Part shown: in pieces, positions 22,978 through 31,010 of the stretch
Layout: each line of letters begins with the position of its first letter
Position numbering within the stretch: the first letter of the stretch is position 1
Assembly: GCA_049299095.1 (NCBI GenBank)
Contig: JBAQWV010000136.1
Span: 1-41,065 of the forward strand
DNA: 41,065 nucleotides
Reading direction: 5' to 3'
Source of the DNA: JAAEKA01 sp049299095
GTDB taxonomy: Bacteria > Chloroflexota > Anaerolineae > JAAEKA01
Program-made: the position numbers and the translations under genes
Notes under the pieces: generated by a model
Seen by the model: only the letters and a program-made list of their open reading frames with translations
Told to the model about the DNA's origin: nothing
Databases searched by the model: none

Positions 22978-23174
22978 GTGAAGATACTTTGCAACGCACC
23001 TGGCTGGTAAAAGCAGCAACTGCCATGCAGATCAATGAGCTGGCCGCAGAGCTTGGCGTCTCGCCCTCTTCGGTGGTAGATCGGCTCCTGGGTTACGGGT
23101 TGGAAGCCGCGCGGGGCGGCAAGATTGAGTTTGCTGTCCGGCCTGTACGCTATGAGCTGGTTGCAGAGGGGTAG
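22974..23174 (+). CDS. Small DNA-binding-like protein
   Basis: A 66-aa protein with AAGGAG upstream and an ATGA overlap. TWLVKAATAMQINELAAELGVSPSSVVDRLLGYGLEAARGG is a helix-turn-helix or ribbon-helix-helix-like pattern (INELAAELGVSPSSVVDRLL). The final residues (EFAVRPVRYELV) form a strand. Probably a transcription regulator of the element; no family name assigned. Confidence 0.68.
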   Translation: MSEDTLQRTWLVKAATAMQINELAAELGVSPSSVVDRLLGYGLEAARGGKIEFAVRPVRYELVAEG

Positions 23175-23183
23175 GGGGGAGGT

Positions 23184-23230
23184 AATCTCTGCACTCCCTC
23201 AGTCCGAGACCGTCGGTCAGAGATTCTTTT
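23184..23230 (+). terminator. Possible terminator hairpin
   Basis: AATCTCTG (23184-23191) pairs with CAGAGATT (23218-23225), with an inner ACCG/CGGT pairing, and is followed by CTTTT. The loop is long for an intrinsic terminator, so it could also be a regulatory site. Confidence 0.45.
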
Positions 23231-23287
23231 CCCACCCGCGAAATTCACAACTGTTTTTTGTGGGTGCTGAATACCTGTTCAGTTGCT

Positions 23288-23614
23288 ATGCTACCAGACT
23301 ATGAGGGTTGTCTGCGTCTGCTGGTCGCACATGCCAGGCTGTGGCTGCGTGATGCCCAGCATGATGCTAAAGCATGGGCCGAATTGGCTGATTGGCTGGA
23401 GATGACTCCTGACCAGTTGCACCAACGCTTGGAAGGGCCGCACCCTATGGCACGAGAAAGCGCATTCTATCGGGTCTGCCCGGGCTGTAGGCAGGCTTTA
23501 CCGGAACACAACAAAAGCGTGCATGGCGCAGGCCGCCAGCGCCAGTATTGCAACGATCGCTGTCGCCGGCGCGCGGCCAAACGACGGAAGGAAGACAGAT
23601 ATGATACTCAGTGA
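23288..23614 (+). CDS. Zinc-ribbon protein preceding the integrase
   Basis: A 108-aa protein. The N-terminal half is helical (LRLLVAHARLWLRDAQHDAKAWAELADWL). The C-terminal half carries CPGC (CxxC), then YCNDRC (CxxxC), and a run of Arg/Lys (RRRAAKRRKED). It is a four-Cys zinc ribbon with a basic tail, suited to nucleic-acid binding. I take ATG 23288 because the longer frame has no better start; no strong ribosome-binding site is seen. Its last 14 bases overlap the integrase gene, so the two are coupled and may act together in recombination. Confidence 0.72.
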   Translation: MLPDYEGCLRLLVAHARLWLRDAQHDAKAWAELADWLEMTPDQLHQRLEGPHPMARESAFYRVCPGCRQALPEHNKSVHGAGRQRQYCNDRCRRRAAKRRKEDRYDTQ

Positions 23615-24548
23615 AGCCATAGAGTCGCTGGCGGTGGCTACGCTGGCCGATGGACGAAGCGAGCGCACGGCAGGCGACTATCGGCAGAAGTTAGGGGCGC
23701 TGTTGACCTTCCTGGGTGATCGGGACGTAGCTACGATTACTGTTGATGAGCTACGCCGGTTTGTGGTGGGCCTGCGCACACGCTCAAGTCGGTATGCCGG
23801 CCATCCTGCGCGTGATGAACTGGCAGGCGGTCTTTCTCCCGCTTCGATTGCAGGCTATATTCGTGCCCTGAAGCGGCTATTCGCCTGGCTGGTGGAAGAA
23901 GGGGTGACTGTTTCAAACCCCGCGCGGCGCATCAAAACACCGAAGATTGCGCGCGGGGAACCGAAAGCTTATCACGCTGATGACTTCCCTAAACTGCTGG
24001 AAGCTACTGCGGGTGATGAGCCAGTGCAGCTTCGTGACAGGGCATTATTGCTTTTTCTGGCAGATACAGGGTGCAGAGCAGGGGGCGCGGCCGGGCTGCG
24101 CCTGGGTGATTTGGACTTTGGCGGCAATACGGCGAGAGTGATTGAGAAAGGTGAGAAGACGCGACGCGTTCCTTTCTCTGAACCGACCGCGGCAGCGTTG
24201 CAGGCCTGGTTGGCTGTGCGCCCGCAGTTTGAAGGCAATTGGCTATGGGTAAACATGGGGCGGCGCGGACTGGCTCACCTGACAGCCGACGGGATTGGAG
24301 AAGTGCTGCGACGCATGAAGAAACGGGCAGGGATTGAAGGCCCCTGTAATCCGCATAGCTTCCGGCATGGTTTCGCTCGTGAATACCTGTTGGCTGGCGG
24401 CGATCTGGGTACCTTGGCCGATTTATTAGGGCATAGTGACGTGCAAGTAACCTGGCAGCACTATGCTATTTTTCGAACAGCCGAATTGGCAATCAAGCAC
24501 GACAAGCATAGCCCCATTGCAAGAATGGGGCGGGAAGGTAAATTGTGA
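23601..24548 (+). CDS. int: Tyrosine integrase of the element
   Basis: A 315-aa integrase. The SAM-like arm/core-binding domain is at about 10-105. The catalytic domain has R159 (TGCRAGG), the hairpin Lys (EKGEKTRRVPFS), the HxxR box in NPHSFRH, the LGHSDVQVTWQHY box with the second His/Trp, and the Tyr nucleophile. GGAAGGAAG lies 8 nt before ATG 23601. The gene ends 14 bp before attR, the usual place for the integrase that recognises the tRNA att site. After circularisation it would read across attP toward the excisionase-like genes. Confidence 0.93.
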   Translation: MILSEAIESLAVATLADGRSERTAGDYRQKLGALLTFLGDRDVATITVDELRRFVVGLRTRSSRYAGHPARDELAGGLSPASIAGYIRALKRLFAWLVEEGVTVSNPARRIKTPKIARGEPKAYHADDFPKLLEATAGDEPVQLRDRALLLFLADTGCRAGGAAGLRLGDLDFGGNTARVIEKGEKTRRVPFSEPTAAALQAWLAVRPQFEGNWLWVNMGRRGLAHLTADGIGEVLRRMKKRAGIEGPCNPHSFRHGFAREYLLAGGDLGTLADLLGHSDVQVTWQHYAIFRTAELAIKHDKHSPIARMGREGKL

Positions 24549-24562
24549 ACGGAAATTCTCTC

Positions 24563-24607
24563 CTCTTAATCAGCGGGTTTCAGGTTCAAGTCCTGAGTGG
24601 GTCACTG
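24563..24607 (+). repeat. attR (45-bp direct repeat)
   Basis: Exact copy of 9387-9431: anticodon loop to 3' end of tRNA-Lys without the 5' half. It marks the right end of the element. The chromosome resumes with the original tRNA terminator. Confidence 0.95.
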
Positions 24608-24610
24608 ATC

Positions 24611-24642
24611 AAAAACGCTCACGCACGCGTGTGAGCGTTTTT
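24611..24642 (+). terminator. Original tRNA-Lys terminator, displaced
   Basis: AAAAACGCTCAC and GTGTGAGCGTTTTT form a 12-bp hairpin with a T tail, four bases after attR. In the empty site it would lie directly after tRNA-Lys; integration moved it 15 kb from the tRNA promoter. It now probably terminates the integrase transcript. Confidence 0.88.
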
Positions 24643-24857
24643 GTTTGTTTTAGGGTTTGATCCAGATGCCCAATGGTTGTACAAAACCCGCGAGGGGTGC
24701 AAAAATTACGAAGCCTCCAGATGTTCAACCAGAGTTTTGCTGCCGGGGGACATTGGTGTATAAAACGAACATCCTCTTTTGCCCCGCCTTCTCGGCCGCC
24801 CGGTCGTACGGCAAGGGTGACACCGCGGCTGCAAGCTGGTTGCTGAAAGGCAAGCAT

Positions 24858-25496
24858 ATGAAAATAACGGATGGTCAAATCCTGCTCTTTACGGGCGATT
24901 CAATCACTGATTGCGGCCGCGGTTATCCTGTGGGGAAAAATGACCGGCTGGGAGATGGCTACGTGGCGCTTGTGGATAACCTACTGCGCGCCGGTTATCC
25001 ACAACACAAGATCACCGTATTGAACACCGGCATCAGCGGCAATCGGGTGATTGACCTGCAAGCCCGCTGGCAGCAGGATGTTTTACAGCTGAAGCCGCAC
25101 TGGTTGTCCATGCTAATCGGTATTAACGATGTGTGGCGTCACTTCGACAGCCCTGATGAGCCAGTGCAGGTGGACAGTGAACGATTTGAACAGGGTTACC
25201 GCACGCTATTGGAGCAAACCCGGCCAAAAGTAGCTGGCCTGGTATTGATGTCGCCCTATTACATTGAACCCAGGCTGGATGATCCCATGCGTAGGCAGAT
25301 GGATATCTATGGCGAGATTGTCAGGCTGTTAGCCGCGCAATTCGATGCGGTTTTCGTGGACCTTCAGGCTGCCTTCGACGCCTACCTGCGTTATCGTCCG
25401 GCGCAGTCTTTATGCGATGATCGAATTCACCCCAACAGGACTGGGCACATGATCATCGCGCGGGCCTTTCTCACCGCAGTGCAATTTGAATGGTAA
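24858..25496 (+). CDS. SGNH/GDSL-family hydrolase
   Basis: A 212-aa esterase/lipase-like enzyme without signal peptide. It has block I FTGDSITD with nucleophile S15, block II Gly in NTGISGNRV, block III IGIND with N90, and block V DDRIHPN with D188 and H191. All four SGNH residues are present. Such enzymes remove acetyl or acyl groups from carbohydrates and lipids. I chose ATG 24858 (AAAGG upstream) because the longer frame adds a non-homologous extension over the intergenic region. The 215 bases before it (24643-24857) hold only a weak TTGCTG-16-TATAAA promoter candidate. Confidence 0.88.
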   Translation: MKITDGQILLFTGDSITDCGRGYPVGKNDRLGDGYVALVDNLLRAGYPQHKITVLNTGISGNRVIDLQARWQQDVLQLKPHWLSMLIGINDVWRHFDSPDEPVQVDSERFEQGYRTLLEQTRPKVAGLVLMSPYYIEPRLDDPMRRQMDIYGEIVRLLAAQFDAVFVDLQAAFDAYLRYRPAQSLCDDRIHPNRTGHMIIARAFLTAVQFEW

Positions 25497-25609
25497 GGCG
25501 TGTTGCGATTCTCATCGCGGCATAAGCCGCGGGCGTTTTATCTTGCTGCGCAACGATGCGCCAGACTAAGTGTTTCTATCTGCACAACCTTTAACGCAAG
25601 GAGTATGGC

Positions 25610-26425
25610 ATGACGAATGAAGCAGATTTGCAGGGCCGCTGGGCGCTGATCCTCGGCGCATCGAGCGGCTTTGGCCGCGCCACCGGCATCGAGCTGGCCA
25701 AGCGCGGTATGAATATCTTTGGCGTCCATCTCGACCTGAAAGCGACGTTGCCGCTGGCTAAACAGACCATCAGCGACATTGAAGCGGCGGGCGGGCAGGC
25801 GGTCTTTTTTAACACCAACGCAGCCGACGCTCAAAAGCGCGCCAAAGTGCTGGATAAAATTCAGGAAAAGCTGGCGGCTGACGGCGGGCTGCAGACCGTT
25901 CACCTGTTGATGCATTCGCTGGCTTTTGGCTCCTTGCTGCCCATGATCGGTGACAACCCGGAGGAGACGATCTCCGAAGCGCAGATGGACATGACCCTGA
26001 ATGTCATGGCGCACAGCCTTGTTTACTGGACGCAGGATTTGATGCGGCGGCGCTTGCTGGCGCGCGGCTCCCGCATCTTTTCGATGACCAGCTCTGGCTC
26101 GCATCGCGTCTTTCAACGCTACGGGGCAGTCTCCGCGGCCAAAGCCTCACTGGAGTCGCACACCCGTCAACTGGCGATGGAGCTGGGGCCACAGGGCGTG
26201 CTGGTAAACTGCATCCAGGCCGGTGTGACCGACACCCCCGCATTGCGCAAAATCCCTGGCCACCAGGCATTGATTGACATGGCAACGCACTTCAACCCGG
26301 CGGGCCGTATGACCACCGAGCAGGACGTGGCAGTCACGATTGCCGCGCTAGCCGATCCCCGCATCCAGTGGATGAGCGGATCGGTGATCGTAGTGGATGG
26401 CGCCGAGGATATCGTCGGCGCGTAA
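25610..26425 (+). CDS. FabL/FabI-like enoyl-ACP reductase (SDR)
   Basis: A 271-aa short-chain dehydrogenase-fold enzyme. The nucleotide motif GASSGFGRATG is near residues 17-27. The catalytic pair is spaced Y-x6-K in RYGAVSAAKASLES, which is the enoyl-ACP-reductase spacing rather than the Y-x3-K of ordinary SDRs. The C-terminus NPAGRM and SGSVIVVDG resembles Bacillus FabL. The likely reaction is NAD(P)H-dependent reduction of trans-2-enoyl-ACP in fatty-acid synthesis. GGAG precedes the ATG by 7-8 nt. A strong terminator follows. Confidence 0.82.
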   Translation: MTNEADLQGRWALILGASSGFGRATGIELAKRGMNIFGVHLDLKATLPLAKQTISDIEAAGGQAVFFNTNAADAQKRAKVLDKIQEKLAADGGLQTVHLLMHSLAFGSLLPMIGDNPEETISEAQMDMTLNVMAHSLVYWTQDLMRRRLLARGSRIFSMTSSGSHRVFQRYGAVSAAKASLESHTRQLAMELGPQGVLVNCIQAGVTDTPALRKIPGHQALIDMATHFNPAGRMTTEQDVAVTIAALADPRIQWMSGSVIVVDGAEDIVGA

Positions 26426-26447
26426 TCATTTCTTTCATCGTCACCAG

Positions 26448-26475
26448 AAAACGCCGCACTGTGCGGCGTTTTTTT
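26448..26475 (+). terminator. Intrinsic terminator, copy 1 of duplicated
   Basis: AAAACGCCGCA pairs with TGCGGCGTTTT over a 3-nt loop, then T7. It lies 23 bases after the enoyl-reductase stop. The 35 bases 26441-26475 recur exactly at 30858-30892. Confidence 0.92.
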
Positions 26476-26773
26476 ATAAAGGAGTTAGGCAGTTGCCAGA
26501 ATTTATGACACCACCAAAACACAAAGGTTAGCCCCAATCGGACTACGGTTGCCCATGCCGTCCTGCGGGTTTGGGCGTCTCTCGATGACACGAACTGCCT
26601 ACTTCTCCTGTATTTACCTCGCTAAAGCAACAACCAGGACGCCATTTTTCGAACTGTGATGGTTTCTTTACCACTTCTGAACCTTTTGTTGTTATCCTGA
26701 TGACATTAAATTTTGTACGTACCCTTCCCCGGTACAGCACCCCACAGGGTGTACACATCATGGAGACAACACA
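26476..26773 (+). other. Intergenic region upstream of DUF1566 gene
   Basis: No gene. GCCCA (about 26550) and TGGGC form an imperfect hairpin. CACCC/GGGTG form a short stem around 26738-26752, just before the ribosome-binding GGAGA. A weak promoter TTTTGT-17-TAAATT lies near 26683-26711. No riboswitch class I know was recognised. Confidence 0.4.
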
Positions 26774-28588
26774 ATGAGCCAATCTCACTTGACTAATAAA
26801 CCCTCTGACAAGACTGCCCATAAGGTTCTTTCTTTTGTGGCTTTAGCAGCGCTGCTGGTAACTTTGCTGCTGGTATTACTACAATCGCCTGCCCAGCTCT
26901 TTGCCGCCACAGCAAGTAAGATCGTTCCTCTCGACAAGGTGACGTTCGCATCCGACACGTCTTTGCTTTCTGAGCCAGCCAGCGCCTCTGCGTCCGACAG
27001 CTCGCCGGCTACCGAAGTGCCTTATTCCGTGGTAGACACTGGTCAGAGCAAGTGCTATAATGCCACCAGCGAGGCCACCTGCCCGGCTACAGGCGCTGCG
27101 TTTTACGGTCAAGACGCACAACATACCGGCCATGCTGCCAGCTATGTCCTCAGCGACAACGGTATGACGGTTTATGACAACATTACCGGTCTAACATGGG
27201 AGCGCAGCCCGGACACGAACGGCGATGGCAGTCTGACCAAAACTGACAAGCTCTCCTACCCGAACGCGGTTGCACACTGCGCCGCTCACAGCGCTGCCAG
27301 TTATCAGGGCTACAACGATTGGCGGTTGCCGACAATCAAAGAACTTTATTCGCTGATTGACTTCCGCGGTACTGATCCCAGCGGTTACTCAGGCACCGAC
27401 ACCTCCGGGTTGACACCCTTCATTGACACGACCTACTTCCAGTTTGCCTATGGTCAAACAAGCGCCGGCGAACGCATCATCGATTCACAGTATGCCTCCA
27501 ACACTGAGTACGTGGTCAACTCGAACAGCAGCGGTAAGCTCTTTGGCGTCAACTTCGCTGACGGACGTATCAAGGGCTACGATTTGGTCATGCCGGGTGG
27601 TGCGACCAAAACCTTCTTCGTGCAATGTGTGCGTGGCAATGCCAGCTACGGTGTCAACGATTTCGTGGACAACGGTGACCAGACCATCACGGACAATGCT
27701 ACCAATCTGATGTGGGCCAAGTCTGACAGCGGCGTGGGGCTGAACTGGCAAAGCGCCCTGGCCTGGGTACAGACTCAGAATGCGGCCAATTATCTGGGCC
27801 ACAACGATTGGCGCTTGCCAGATGCCAAGGAATTGCAAAGCATTGTGGACTACACCCGATCACCCGATACCACTGCCTCGGCTGCCATTAACCCGATTTT
27901 TGACGCAACCTCATTTGTCAATGAAGACGGTCAAACCGATTGGCCGTGGTATTGGACTTCGACAACGCATGCAACCTACAACGGCATGGGCGCGTCAGCC
28001 GTCTATCTGGCATTTGGCCGGGCTGGCGGCTGGCAGAAAAGTCCGCCTTCAGCCACTTGCTACACGCTCGACGATGTTCATGGCGCCGGCGCGCAGCGCA
28101 GCGACCCCAAAACCAGCAGTGGCTTGGTGACGATGGGAACTGCCTGCAATGGCGGCGTGGCCTATGGGCTTGGCCCGCAGGGCGATTCGCAGCGCGCAGC
28201 CAACTATCTGCGCCTGGTGCGCGATGCCTCTGCCGAGCTTGCCGTCACTGTCTCCAGCTTCACCGCTGCCTGCGAAGCCGATGTGCCCGTCATCGCCTGG
28301 GAAACGGTTGCTGTTATCAACTCAGCCGGCTTCAATCTTTGGCGCAGTGATTCAGCCGGCACGCCGGAAATCCAGCTCAATGCCAGCAGCATTGCTGCGC
28401 ATCCCAGCTCCAGCTACCAATGGAGAGATGAGACCGCCGAGGCCGGTCATCTCCATTATTACTGGTTGGAAGAAGTCGCGACCAGTGGCACCACCGCCCT
28501 GTATGAGCCTGTCAGCGTGACGTGCTTTAACTCTCCGCCGATCGTGCCATACCGCAGACTGCATCTCCCCCTGGTGGTGGTCAGGTAG
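26774..28588 (+). CDS. Secreted DUF1566 (Lcl-like) repeat protein
   Basis: A 604-aa exported protein. A basic start and one hydrophobic segment (about 20-38) are followed by Ala before the mature part. Two DUF1566 domains follow. The first is at about 115-290, with NITGLTWERS and GYNDWRLPTIKEL. The second is at about 295-475, with NATNLMWAKS and GHNDWRLPDAKEL. DUF1566 is related to formylglycine-enzyme/C-type-lectin-like folds and occurs in surface adhesins such as Lcl. A fibronectin-like region (about 485-585) ends the chain, which finishes LHLPLVVVR. A two-component pair follows 23 bp downstream. Confidence 0.85.
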   Translation: MSQSHLTNKPSDKTAHKVLSFVALAALLVTLLLVLLQSPAQLFAATASKIVPLDKVTFASDTSLLSEPASASASDSSPATEVPYSVVDTGQSKCYNATSEATCPATGAAFYGQDAQHTGHAASYVLSDNGMTVYDNITGLTWERSPDTNGDGSLTKTDKLSYPNAVAHCAAHSAASYQGYNDWRLPTIKELYSLIDFRGTDPSGYSGTDTSGLTPFIDTTYFQFAYGQTSAGERIIDSQYASNTEYVVNSNSSGKLFGVNFADGRIKGYDLVMPGGATKTFFVQCVRGNASYGVNDFVDNGDQTITDNATNLMWAKSDSGVGLNWQSALAWVQTQNAANYLGHNDWRLPDAKELQSIVDYTRSPDTTASAAINPIFDATSFVNEDGQTDWPWYWTSTTHATYNGMGASAVYLAFGRAGGWQKSPPSATCYTLDDVHGAGAQRSDPKTSSGLVTMGTACNGGVAYGLGPQGDSQRAANYLRLVRDASAELAVTVSSFTAACEADVPVIAWETVAVINSAGFNLWRSDSAGTPEIQLNASSIAAHPSSSYQWRDETAEAGHLHYYWLEEVATSGTTALYEPVSVTCFNSPPIVPYRRLHLPLVVVR

Positions 28589-28611
28589 CCGCTCATCTTG
28601 CGAGGGAAATT

Positions 28612-29295
28612 GTGATCAAGACCATTCTCGTTGTTGACGACAAATCCAGCGTGCGCATCCTGTTGCGCGACTATCTGACTGAAAAAGGCTACCGCGTAAC
28701 CACAGCCGAGAATGGTCGCATGGCGCTCTTTGCCGCTCGCCACGACAAGCCTGATCTCATCCTGCTGGATATCATGATGCCGGAGATGGATGGATACCAA
28801 TTCATCCATGCCTTTCGCAAAGAAGCCCAGACCCCCATCATCCTCCTCACCGCCAAACTGGAGGAGAAAGATAAAGTCCTGGGGCTGGAGCTGGGTGCTG
28901 ACGATTACATTACCAAGCCTTATGGTCTGAGCGAGTTGCTGGCTCGCGTGCGCGCTGTTTTGCGTCGCAGCGAAAAACAGATGGAACCGGTTGAGGTGCT
29001 GCGCGCGGGCGGTGTCGCGCTGGATCAGGGATCGCGAACAGTAACCGTGCAAAACCGCCCCGTAGAACTGACTCCGACCGAATTTGATTTGTTGGCAACC
29101 TTGATGGCTGCGCCGGGCCGGGCCTTCAACCGCACCGCGTTGCTGGACGCGGTGCAAGGGGTGATGTTCGATGGTTTGGAACGCACCGTCAATGTTCATA
29201 TTCGCAACTTGCGCACCAAAATCGAGAACGACCCCGCCAATCCGCGCCTTATCGAAACGGTCTATGGCGTGGGGTATCGCTTTACCGCTGAGTAG
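28612..29295 (+). CDS. OmpR-family response regulator
   Basis: A 227-aa regulator. The receiver domain (about 1-120) has the acidic pair at DDK, phospho-acceptor D53 in LLDIMMPEMDG, the T of LLTA, and K in YITKPYG. The C-terminal winged helix (about 130-227) has LTPTEFDLLATLMAAPGRAF and VNVHIRNLRTKIE, ending YGVGYRF. Starts with GTG after GAGGGAAA. It lies 49 bp before its sensor kinase and 23 bp after the DUF1566 gene, so it may control that surface protein. Confidence 0.93.
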   Translation: MIKTILVVDDKSSVRILLRDYLTEKGYRVTTAENGRMALFAARHDKPDLILLDIMMPEMDGYQFIHAFRKEAQTPIILLTAKLEEKDKVLGLELGADDYITKPYGLSELLARVRAVLRRSEKQMEPVEVLRAGGVALDQGSRTVTVQNRPVELTPTEFDLLATLMAAPGRAFNRTALLDAVQGVMFDGLERTVNVHIRNLRTKIENDPANPRLIETVYGVGYRFTAE

Positions 29296-29344
29296 GTGAC
29301 CGGCAACTGACGCCGGTCACCACTTACCAGCTCTGGATTCCCTC

Positions 29345-30763
29345 ATGGCTTCTCTGCGCACCAAGCTCATCCTTGCTTTTCTGGCGGTCAGCGTTGCCGG
29401 TGCCGCGCTGGCTCTTCTCTTTGCCACCCGTTCAACCGCGGCTGAGTTCAACCGCTTGCTGCAAGAGCAGCAGCGCTCTATCTTTATCGCTGAGGTCAGG
29501 AGCTACTACGAAACCAGAGGATCGTGGCAAGGCATTACGCAGAACTCCGCCCGTCCGGCACTGCCCGCGTCCGCTGGGAATCAAGGTGCAGACCCAGAGG
29601 CGACAAAGCTCCCCACCATGCAGCCAGCGCCGGGGTTTGTTCCAGCCAATTCAACGTTGCCGCCTTTCATCCTCACGGATCAAAACGGCATTATCCTGCT
29701 GGCACCCAACCCAGTACAAATCGGTGAGCGCATTCCTCAGGCGGACATTGCGACTGGTGTGGCGATTAAAGTCAATGACCAAGTCGTTGGTACGGTGCTT
29801 GACACCAAATACCCGCCGCCGCGCAATCCGTCCGAAGAAATCTATCTGCTGCGCATCAACCGAGTGTTGCTCATTGGTGCGTTCGGTGGAGCCGTCGCTG
29901 CCCTGGTGCTTGGCGCACTGATGGCGCGCTCGCTGACCCGCCCGCTGCGCGAATTGACACTGGCCAGCCGTACCATGGCTTCCGGCGAATTGGGTAGGCA
30001 AGTAACAGTGCGCTCGCGGGATGAACTGGGCGAGTTGGCTATGGCCTTCAATCAAATGAGCGCCGACCTGGCTCTGGCGCATCAACAACGCCAGCAGATG
30101 ACCGCTGACGTTGCCCATGACTTGCGCACCCCGCTGACGGTACTTTCCGGCTACTTGGAGGCCATGCGTGACGGCGATTTGCAGCCCACGCCAGCCCGCC
30201 TTGAACTGATGGATGATGAGGTGCAGATGTTGCGCCGGCTGGTGAACGATCTGCGCATCCTCTCGCTGGCCGACGCGGGCAGGTTGACGCTCAACCGCCA
30301 GTCTGTGGAACCGCAAGTGTTGTTGCTGCGGGTGGCCGCAGCCTTTCAACACCAGGCCGATCAGCGGGGAATTGACCTGCGCGTCAACACGGCGGCGGGT
30401 TTGCCTGCCCTCAACGCCGATGTAGAGCGGATGGTACAGATGCTCAGTAACACGGTCAGCAACGCCTTGCGCTATACACCCGATGGAGGACGGATTGAGC
30501 TGTCTGCGCGCCAGCAGGGCAATGAAGTCTTGCTGGCCGTCGCTGACACGGGCCGGGGCATTGCTCCAGAACACTTGGCGTTGATCTTTCACCGCTTTTA
30601 TCGGGCTGATCTGTCGCGTTCAGAGCAGGATGGTGAATCTGGCTTGGGACTGGCTATTGCCAAATCCATCGTCGAGGCCCACGGCGGCCGCATCACCGTT
30701 GAGAGTGAGTTAAACCGCGGCGCTACCTTCACGATCTACTTGCCGGCGGGACATAGCCAATAA
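29345..30763 (+). CDS. Membrane sensor histidine kinase
   Basis: A 472-aa kinase. Membrane helix 1 is at about 7-25. An extracytoplasmic sensor of about 150 residues follows, with a Pro-rich middle, then helix 2 at about 175-197 (VLLIGAFGGAVAALVLGAL). Next are a HAMP linker (RSLTRPLRELTLASRTMASGEL), the HisKA dimer domain with phospho-His H258 in DVAHDLRTPLTVLSG, and a HATPase with the N box NTVSNALRYTPDG, DTGRGI and GLGLAIAKSIVEAHGG. A complete class-I kinase, partner of the regulator at 28612. The ligand is unknown. Confidence 0.93.
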   Translation: MASLRTKLILAFLAVSVAGAALALLFATRSTAAEFNRLLQEQQRSIFIAEVRSYYETRGSWQGITQNSARPALPASAGNQGADPEATKLPTMQPAPGFVPANSTLPPFILTDQNGIILLAPNPVQIGERIPQADIATGVAIKVNDQVVGTVLDTKYPPPRNPSEEIYLLRINRVLLIGAFGGAVAALVLGALMARSLTRPLRELTLASRTMASGELGRQVTVRSRDELGELAMAFNQMSADLALAHQQRQQMTADVAHDLRTPLTVLSGYLEAMRDGDLQPTPARLELMDDEVQMLRRLVNDLRILSLADAGRLTLNRQSVEPQVLLLRVAAAFQHQADQRGIDLRVNTAAGLPALNADVERMVQMLSNTVSNALRYTPDGGRIELSARQQGNEVLLAVADTGRGIAPEHLALIFHRFYRADLSRSEQDGESGLGLAIAKSIVEAHGGRITVESELNRGATFTIYLPAGHSQ

Positions 30764-30864
30764 ATACCCTCAACGAAGCCACCTTTGAGCGGCGGCTGCG
30801 ACCACCGCAGATCAGCCTGCCGGGCCGGACATATCAAAGCCTCGCCTTCGCTGTCAATCACCAG

Positions 30865-30892
30865 AAAACGCCGCACTGTGCGGCGTTTTTTT
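30865..30892 (+). terminator. Intrinsic terminator, copy 2 of duplicated
   Basis: The same AAAACGCCGCA/TGCGGCGTTTT hairpin with T7 as at 26448-26475, within the 35-bp exact repeat 30858-30892. It ends the DUF1566/two-component transcript. 30764-30857 holds no gene. Confidence 0.9.
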
Positions 30893-30928
30893 GTTTTTGG
30901 GCTAGGCTGTTGTAGTGCGCACAGCTTT

Positions 30929-30956
30929 TTGTTTTTCGTTTGATTGCTGGTAAGAT
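30929..30956 (+). promoter_or_regulatory. Candidate promoter of the hybrid sensor
   Basis: TTGTTT (30929-30934), 16-bp spacer, TAAGAT (30951-30956), about 55 bp before the ATG at 31011. Moderate match only. Confidence 0.4.
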
Positions 30957-31010
30957 GGCGCTACTCCCGTTTTTTAGTTGCCTTAACCGGCATCCTTGCG
31001 AGACAAGCAG

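Noticed and set aside
26476..26773. A riboswitch (c-di-GMP or similar) before the DUF1566 gene
   Set aside because: Some hairpins exist, but the conserved core bases of the classes I know are not there.
26441..30892. A transposon or composite element between the two 35-bp repeats
   Set aside because: No transposase, inverted ends or target duplication were found. The repeats are simply terminators that happen to be identical.
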